Assembly (NCBI RefSeq): GCF_009811315.1
Contig: NZ_BLID01000012.1
Span: 1-64,000 of the forward strand
From: Vibrio atypicus
Lineage (GTDB): Bacteria; Pseudomonadota; Gammaproteobacteria; Enterobacterales; Vibrionaceae
Reading direction: 5' to 3'
DNA: 64,000 nt
The translations under genes were made by a program, and so were the position numbers. Shown piece after piece: positions 58,740 to 64,000 of the stretch (positions are counted from its first letter, which is position 1; every line of letters begins with the position of its first letter). Below the pieces are notes generated by a model that saw only the letters and a list, made by a program, of their open reading frames with translations, ran no database searches and was not told the DNA's origin.

Positions 58740-61157
58740 CTAAACGTCTAGGTTAGCGACTTTCAGTGCATTCTCTTCGATGAAGTTACGACGAGGTTCT
58801 ACTTGGTCACCCATTAGTGTCGTGAACAGTTGGTCAGCACCTACTGCATCTTCGATCGTTACTTGCATCATGCGGCGCGTTTCTGGGTCCATCGTAGTTT
58901 CCCAAAGCTGATCTGGGTTCATCTCACCTAGACCTTTGTAGCGCTGTAGGCTTAGACCACGACGTGACTCTTTAATTAGCCACTCTAGTGCTTCAACAAA
59001 GCTCGATACAGGCTGAGTACGTTCACCACGCTTGATGTAAGCGCCGTCTTCAACTAGGCCGTCTAATGCTTCAGAAAGAGACGCAAGTTTGCTGTACTCT
59101 TTAGAGTTAATTAGATCGATGCTTAGAGCAAAATCGTGTGTTACACCGTGTGTACGTACGATGATCTTAGGTAGATTTAGACCTAGCTCAGCGTGCTGTT
59201 CAACTTCGAAGCTGTATTGGCTTGCGCCCACTTCTTTCGCATTTAGCTGTTTCACTAACTGCTCAGTCCAAGATTCAACCGCTGCTGCATCATGACACTG
59301 CTCAGCCGTTAGGCGTGGCGTGTAAATGAACTCGTGCACTAGAGCGCGTGGGTAACGGCGGCTCATACGATCCATCAGCTTGATGCCCGCGTTGTATTGC
59401 TGAACAAGCTTCTCTAATGCTTCACCAGATAGAGCTGGCGCTTCAGGGTTAACATGAAGAGCTGCGTTATCTAATGCCAATGCTACTTGGTATTGGTTCA
59501 TTGCATCTTCATCTTTGATGTACTGCTCTTGTTTGCCTTTCTTCACTTTGTAAAGCGGTGGCTGAGCGATGTACACGTAGCCACGCTCAATAAGCTCTGG
59601 CATTTGACGGTAGAAGAAGGTCAATAGTAGCGTACGGATGTGCGAACCATCGACGTCGGCATCGGTCATGATGATGATGTTGTGGTAACGCAGTTTGTCT
59701 GGGTTGTATTCGTCGCGACCGATACCACAGCCGAGTGCTGTGATTAACGTTGCAACTTCTTGTGAAGAAAGCATCTTGTCGAAACGTGCTTTTTCAACGT
59801 TAAGAATCTTACCTTTAAGCGGTAGGATTGCTTGGTTCTTACGGTTACGGCCTTGTTTTGCGGAGCCGCCTGCCGAATCACCCTCCACTATGTATAGTTC
59901 AGAGAGTGCAGGATCTTTTTCCTGACAGTCAGCTAGCTTGCCTGGTAGACCCGCTAAATCTAGCGCGCCTTTACGACGAGTCATTTCACGAGCTTTACGC
60001 GCTGCTTCACGAGCACGTGCTGCGTCGATGATTTTAGAACAAACCATCTTCGCTTCTGTTGGGTTTTCCACTAGGAACTCAGACAGTTTCTCACCCATTG
60101 CCGATTCAACTGCAGATTTCACTTCTGATGAAACCAGCTTGTCTTTGGTTTGGCTTGAGAACTTAGGGTCTGGCACTTTTACAGAGACAACCGCAGTTAG
60201 ACCTTCGCGCGCATCATCACCAGACGTAGCTGTTTTCGCTTTCTTAGAAAAACCTTCTTTATCCATGAAAGTATTCAGAGTACGTGTTAGTGCTGCACGG
60301 AAGCCCGCTAAGTGAGTACCACCATCGCGCTGAGGAATGTTGTTGGTGAAACAGTAGATGTTTTCTTGGAAGCCGTCGTTCCACTGCATTGCCACTTCAA
60401 CAGAAATACCATCTTCACGCTCATAATCGAAGTGGAAAATTTTCTCAATGATTGGTGTTTTGTTAGTGTTTAGGTGATCAACGAATGCTTGAATACCACC
60501 TTCAAACATAAAGTGATCGCTCTTGTCTTCTTCACGCTCATCTTTCAGCATGATAGAAACACCAGAGTTTAGGAATGATAATTCGCGTAGACGCTTCGCT
60601 AAAATATCGTAGTGGAATTCAGTGTTTGAGAATGTCTCACCACTTGGCCAGAAACGGATTTGCGTACCGGTTTTATCCGTATCACCGACAACTGCTAGTG
60701 GTGCTTGAGGCTCACCATGATGGTAAGTCTGAGTATGGATATGACCACCACGATGAATCGTTAGTGTCACTTTTTCAGACAGTGCGTTTACCACAGAGAC
60801 ACCAACACCGTGAAGACCGCCCGATACCTTGTATGAGTTGTCATCGAACTTACCACCAGCGTGAAGTACCGTCATGATAACTTCTGCTGCTGATACTTTC
60901 TCTTCTGGGTGCATTTCCGTTGGAATACCACGGCCGTCATCGCTCACAGAAACTGAGTTATCCTCATGAATTGTCACAATGATGTCTTTACAGTGACCTG
61001 CCAACGCTTCATCAATTGAGTTATCCACCACCTCAAAAACCATGTGGTGCAGACCGGTACCATCATCCGTGTCGCCGATGTACATACCAGGACGCTTACG
61101 TACGGCGTCCAGACCTTTTAGTACTTTAATACTCGATGAATCGTAATTTTCAGACAT
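58740..61157 (-). CDS. gyrB: DNA gyrase subunit B
   Basis: GyrB is the ATPase subunit of gyrase. The 805-residue protein has the GHKL ATPase domain with VDNSIDEALAGHC near 46, DDGRGIPTE and GGLHGVGVSVVNAL. The transducer domain follows, and the TOPRIM domain has IVEGDSAGGSAKQ near 421 and DADVDGSHIRTLLLTFF near 497. The C-terminal QRYKGLGEMNPDQLWETT is present. It is read with recF, 13 bp apart, in the classic dnaA-dnaN-recF-gyrB order. Confidence 0.98.
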   Translation of the reverse strand: MSENYDSSSIKVLKGLDAVRKRPGMYIGDTDDGTGLHHMVFEVVDNSIDEALAGHCKDIIVTIHEDNSVSVSDDGRGIPTEMHPEEKVSAAEVIMTVLHAGGKFDDNSYKVSGGLHGVGVSVVNALSEKVTLTIHRGGHIHTQTYHHGEPQAPLAVVGDTDKTGTQIRFWPSGETFSNTEFHYDILAKRLRELSFLNSGVSIMLKDEREEDKSDHFMFEGGIQAFVDHLNTNKTPIIEKIFHFDYEREDGISVEVAMQWNDGFQENIYCFTNNIPQRDGGTHLAGFRAALTRTLNTFMDKEGFSKKAKTATSGDDAREGLTAVVSVKVPDPKFSSQTKDKLVSSEVKSAVESAMGEKLSEFLVENPTEAKMVCSKIIDAARAREAARKAREMTRRKGALDLAGLPGKLADCQEKDPALSELYIVEGDSAGGSAKQGRNRKNQAILPLKGKILNVEKARFDKMLSSQEVATLITALGCGIGRDEYNPDKLRYHNIIIMTDADVDGSHIRTLLLTFFYRQMPELIERGYVYIAQPPLYKVKKGKQEQYIKDEDAMNQYQVALALDNAALHVNPEAPALSGEALEKLVQQYNAGIKLMDRMSRRYPRALVHEFIYTPRLTAEQCHDAAAVESWTEQLVKQLNAKEVGASQYSFEVEQHAELGLNLPKIIVRTHGVTHDFALSIDLINSKEYSKLASLSEALDGLVEDGAYIKRGERTQPVSSFVEALEWLIKESRRGLSLQRYKGLGEMNPDQLWETTMDPETRRMMQVTIEDAVGADQLFTTLMGDQVEPRRNFIEENALKVANLDV

Positions 61158-61170
61158 GAGTTATCTTCCG

Positions 61171-62253
61171 CTATATATTTTGTTCTATTGTGCCATGTTC
61201 CACATGGAACATCTTGCCATTTTCATCGACCATGTCGGCTATCTGGCTGTCAGTAATAGAACTTACAAAAACTTGAGCCCCCGTCTCTTTCAAGCAATCT
61301 GCAAGACGCTTGCGACGTTGGCTATCTAATTCCGATGCAAAGTCATCAATTAAGTAAATACACTGTTTGCCCGTCATCTCTGTCAGATGTTGTCCCTGCG
61401 CAACACGCAATGCACACACCATCAATTTAAGCTGACCACGTGACAGAACATCCTCTACAGGCGTGCCATTTACTTTGATTTTTAAGTCGGCTTTGTTGGG
61501 TCCACTAAAGGTGTACCCCAAGGCCTGATCCCGTTCAAAATTCTTCTCGAGAATTTCTTGGTAAGGTGTTTCTTTATCCCAGCCCCGATAGTACTTGAGC
61601 TGGATATCAAACTCGGGCAAAAAAGTCTGACATATTTGTTCTGCTTTGGACTTCATCTGTTCAACATAAACAGAGCGCCAAAGACTGATATTCTCCGCCA
61701 GTCGAGCCATCTCTTGATCCCAATAACTGAGTTCGCGATAACTACGAGCGGTTTTAAGCAGCGCATTACGCTGTTTGTTCAAGCGTTTAAATCGGCCCCA
61801 TGCATCATAAAATGCTGACTCGGTATGAAAGACTCCCCAGTCGATAAATGCACGGCGATGTTTTGGTCCATCTGTCAGTAAATCAAACCCTTCAGGATGA
61901 ATTAACTGTAGCGGTAACACTTGTGCCAACTGAGCCAACTTTTGCCCAGATTGACCGCCTATTTTAACCTCTGTTGAGCCATCACGCTGCTTATTAATGC
62001 CAATTGGTAGCTCAAATTGATCCGAGTTCAAAAAACGCCCATGAACAAACAGTTCGTTATGGTCATTTTGGATCACTCGCCCCGTCAGAGAACTCTTAAA
62101 CGAGCGGCCATGCCCTAACAAATAGATCGCTTCTAGAACGCTCGTTTTGCCACTTCCGTTAGGACCAATAAGAAAGTTAAAGCCTGCTGATAGTTCAATA
62201 TCACAGGCTTTAATGTTTCGAAATTGCTGAATAATAAGACGAGAAAGCGGCAT
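61171..62253 (-). CDS. recF: DNA replication and repair protein RecF
   Basis: RecF is an SMC-like ATPase that loads RecA at gaps with RecOR. The 360 residues have Walker A LIGPNGSGKTSVLEAIYLLGHG near 29, the signature LSRGQLKLMVCAL near 270 and Walker B IYLIDDFASELD near 300. It starts 1 bp after dnaN ends, consistent with co-transcription. Confidence 0.97.
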   Translation of the reverse strand: MPLSRLIIQQFRNIKACDIELSAGFNFLIGPNGSGKTSVLEAIYLLGHGRSFKSSLTGRVIQNDHNELFVHGRFLNSDQFELPIGINKQRDGSTEVKIGGQSGQKLAQLAQVLPLQLIHPEGFDLLTDGPKHRRAFIDWGVFHTESAFYDAWGRFKRLNKQRNALLKTARSYRELSYWDQEMARLAENISLWRSVYVEQMKSKAEQICQTFLPEFDIQLKYYRGWDKETPYQEILEKNFERDQALGYTFSGPNKADLKIKVNGTPVEDVLSRGQLKLMVCALRVAQGQHLTEMTGKQCIYLIDDFASELDSQRRKRLADCLKETGAQVFVSSITDSQIADMVDENGKMFHVEHGTIEQNI

Positions 62254-62254
62254 G

Positions 62255-63355
62255 CTAGAGTCGAATTGGCATCACCACATACATGGCACTGTCATCATCG
62301 GCATTCTCGATTAATGCACTCGCATTGGCATCCGACATTGAGATTCGAACTTTTTCACAACGCAATGTATTAAGAACATCCAAGACGTAGCTAACGTTAA
62401 AACCAATCTCAATTGGCTCGCCTTCAAAGCTAACGTCTAGCATCTCTTCCGCTTCTTCTTGCTCAGGGTTGTTCGCGGTGATACGCATTTCAGTATCAGC
62501 TAAATTCACCCGTACACCACGGAATTTTTCATTCGACAAGATAGCTGCGCGTGAAAACGCCTGACGCAATTCATCACAACCAGTCTCTAGCGTTTTAGTG
62601 GTACTTTGCGGCATTACGCGGCGATAATCTGGAAAACGACCGTCAACAAGCTTAGAAGTGAAGACAAAGTTGTTCACTTCTGCACGTACATTGGAACTGC
62701 CAATCTGTAGAGTCACCGGTTGCTCTGGAGCATCCATCAGCTTAACCAGTTCAAGCACACCTTTACGCGGTACAATGATCTGCTGCTGAGCAAAATCGGC
62801 ACCTAACTGAGTTTGAGATACCGCCATACGGTGACCATCGGTTGCCACACTGCGCAGAGTTGTCCCTTCAATCTCAAACAACATACCGTTGAGATAGTAA
62901 CGTACGTCTTGGTTGGCCATCGAGAATTGTGTCTTCTCAACCAAGCCGCGTAATTCAGCTTGAGTTAGAGAGATTTCAACTTCGCTCTGCCAATCTTCAA
63001 TATTTGGAAACTCATTTGCCGGCAATGTCGATAGTGAAAATCGGCTACGACCAGAACGAACTTGAACGCGATCGCCTTCTAATACAAAGGTAATCACTGA
63101 ATCATCTGGCAGACCACGGCAGATATCTAAGAATTTACGTGAGGGTACAGTAATACTACCCGCTTCAAAATCCCCTTCTAACGTCACTCGACTGATCAGT
63201 TCCACTTCAAGATCGGTTGCCGTCATAGACAGCACATTATCTTCTACTTTTAGCAGTAGGTTACCAAGGATAGGTAAAGTTGGACGACCACCTAAAGCAC
63301 CCGACACTTGTTGAAGAGGCTTAATTAAATGGCTACGTTCAATGGAAAATTTCAT
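62255..63355 (-). CDS. dnaN: DNA polymerase III beta sliding clamp
   Basis: DnaN is the ring clamp that tethers DNA polymerases. The 366-residue protein begins MKFSIERSHLIKPLQQVSGA and ends MYVVMPIRL, both characteristic. Three clamp domains of about 120 residues are present. It lies between dnaA and recF. Confidence 0.98.
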   Translation of the reverse strand: MKFSIERSHLIKPLQQVSGALGGRPTLPILGNLLLKVEDNVLSMTATDLEVELISRVTLEGDFEAGSITVPSRKFLDICRGLPDDSVITFVLEGDRVQVRSGRSRFSLSTLPANEFPNIEDWQSEVEISLTQAELRGLVEKTQFSMANQDVRYYLNGMLFEIEGTTLRSVATDGHRMAVSQTQLGADFAQQQIIVPRKGVLELVKLMDAPEQPVTLQIGSSNVRAEVNNFVFTSKLVDGRFPDYRRVMPQSTTKTLETGCDELRQAFSRAAILSNEKFRGVRVNLADTEMRITANNPEQEEAEEMLDVSFEGEPIEIGFNVSYVLDVLNTLRCEKVRISMSDANASALIENADDDSAMYVVMPIRL

Positions 63356-63446
63356 AGGACGCTCTTATCAGATTTCTTTTTGCTTATACAAAGAGTAATG
63401 GTCAGGTGCAATTACCTCAATACTTGAGGCGTTAGGATACTGCGAA

Positions 63447-64000
63447 TTAAGAAGAAAGGGTACGAATCAAGTTCGAGTAATCTTCTTTAATGTCATGACT
63501 CTCTTCGCGTAGCTGCTCTATCTTACGACAAGCATGTAGAACCGTTGTATGGTCACGGCCACCAAACGCATCACCAATTTCAGGTAAGCTGTGGTTAGTT
63601 AGCTCTTTAGCCAAGGCCATAGCAAGTTGGCGTGGGCGAGCAACCGAACGTGAACGACGCTTAGACAGCAGATCTGCCACTTTAATCTTGTAGTATTCCG
63701 CGACTGTCTTTTGAATATTGTCGATGGTCACGAGCTTTTCTTGCAGAGCCAGTAGATCACGAAGCGCTTCACGAACAAAATCAATCGTAATAGGACGGCC
63801 GGTGAAGTTGGCATTGGCAATAACGCGATTTAGTGCACCTTCGAGTTCACGAACATTCGAGCGTAGACGCTTAGCAATAAAGAATGCCACTTCATCCGCA
63901 AGGTGAATTTGGTGATCTTCAGCTTTCTTCATCAAGATCGCAACGCGCGTCTCTAGCTCAGGAGGCTCGATCGCAACCGTTAGACCCCAACCAAAGCGAG
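63447..64000 (-). CDS. dnaA: Chromosomal replication initiator DnaA (C-terminal part)
   Basis: The gene enters from the right edge; about 183 C-terminal codons are visible. The visible part starts in the AAA+ domain ([22 protein letters not shown]) and continues through sensor 2 ([13 protein letters not shown]). The DNA-binding domain IV ends it, with the DnaA signature [24 protein letters not shown] that recognises DnaA boxes. It ends about 90 bp before dnaN. The N-terminal domains and oriC side lie outside the window. Confidence 0.97.

Noticed and set aside
59695..60315. Long reading frames antisense to gyrB
   Set aside because: They lie wholly inside gyrB and mirror its codon structure; no ribosome site or independent support.
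1..64000. CRISPR arrays or insertion sequences
   Set aside because: No regularly spaced repeats and no transposase genes were seen anywhere in the window.

Overview
The window reads as a Vibrio (Vibrionaceae) chromosome segment, most likely chromosome 1 beside oriC. The right edge carries dnaA-dnaN-recF-gyrB, followed by ibpA, avtA, glySQ, a manganese-riboswitch/UPF0016 exporter unit, ilvGMEDA with its attenuator, comM, dsbA, srkA, ccoG, trkHA, rsmB-fmt-def, dprA, purEK, tsaC-hemF-aroE and an rRNA operon promoter at the left edge. This is the gene order I remember around VC0012-VC0058 of V. cholerae; I could not check it by search.

Left part (1-18.7 kb): rrn promoters run off the left end. 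Then come housekeeping blocks: gamma-carbonic-anhydrase-like yrdA, the tsaC-hemF and aroE-DUF1488 groups, PurR-controlled purEK, the yrdD-smg-dprA-LysM block divergent from def-fmt-rsmB-trkA-trkH, PAQR/hemolysin III, Spo0M, an unassigned structured RNA with a 55-residue basic ORF, yihD and ccoG.

Middle (18.77-32.08 kb): a complete-looking integrated tailless dsDNA virus of the PM2/corticovirus type, about 13.3 kb. It is bounded by a 16-bp direct repeat that is the hairpin of the ccoG terminator. From right to left it holds a tyrosine integrase and a LexA/CI-type self-cleaving repressor with a Mu-type DNA-binding domain, a divergent small HTH gene, four small early genes, a rolling-circle (HUH) replication protein, a packaging ATPase, a PM2 P2-like double-jelly-roll capsid protein, a run of tiny membrane proteins, candidate vertex proteins, a muralytic enzyme and small lysis-type membrane proteins. 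At the attL end are AT-rich cargo genes on the opposite strand: a BLUF photoreceptor-type protein that lacks the middle of its flavin-binding domain, and two paralogous three-helix membrane proteins. The late operon is preceded by two copies of a 12-bp palindrome exactly 20 bp apart. I judge the prophage and its cargo to be the most novel part of the window.

Right part (32.1-64 kb): srkA-dsbA (now just downstream of attR), an acyltransferase, a DUF2860 outer-membrane-type protein, comM, the ilv leader and ilvGMEDA, acuI with a LysR gene, tusA, an OpgC-like protein, an AraC regulator with a long GyrI-like tail, a family-5 solute-binding protein, the mneA riboswitch unit, glyQS, avtA, ibpA behind a ROSE-like RNA thermometer and a sigma-32-like promoter, an intergenic zone that resembles dispersed Vibrio repeats, and the dnaA-dnaN-recF-gyrB cluster. 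No tRNA, CRISPR array or insertion sequence was found.
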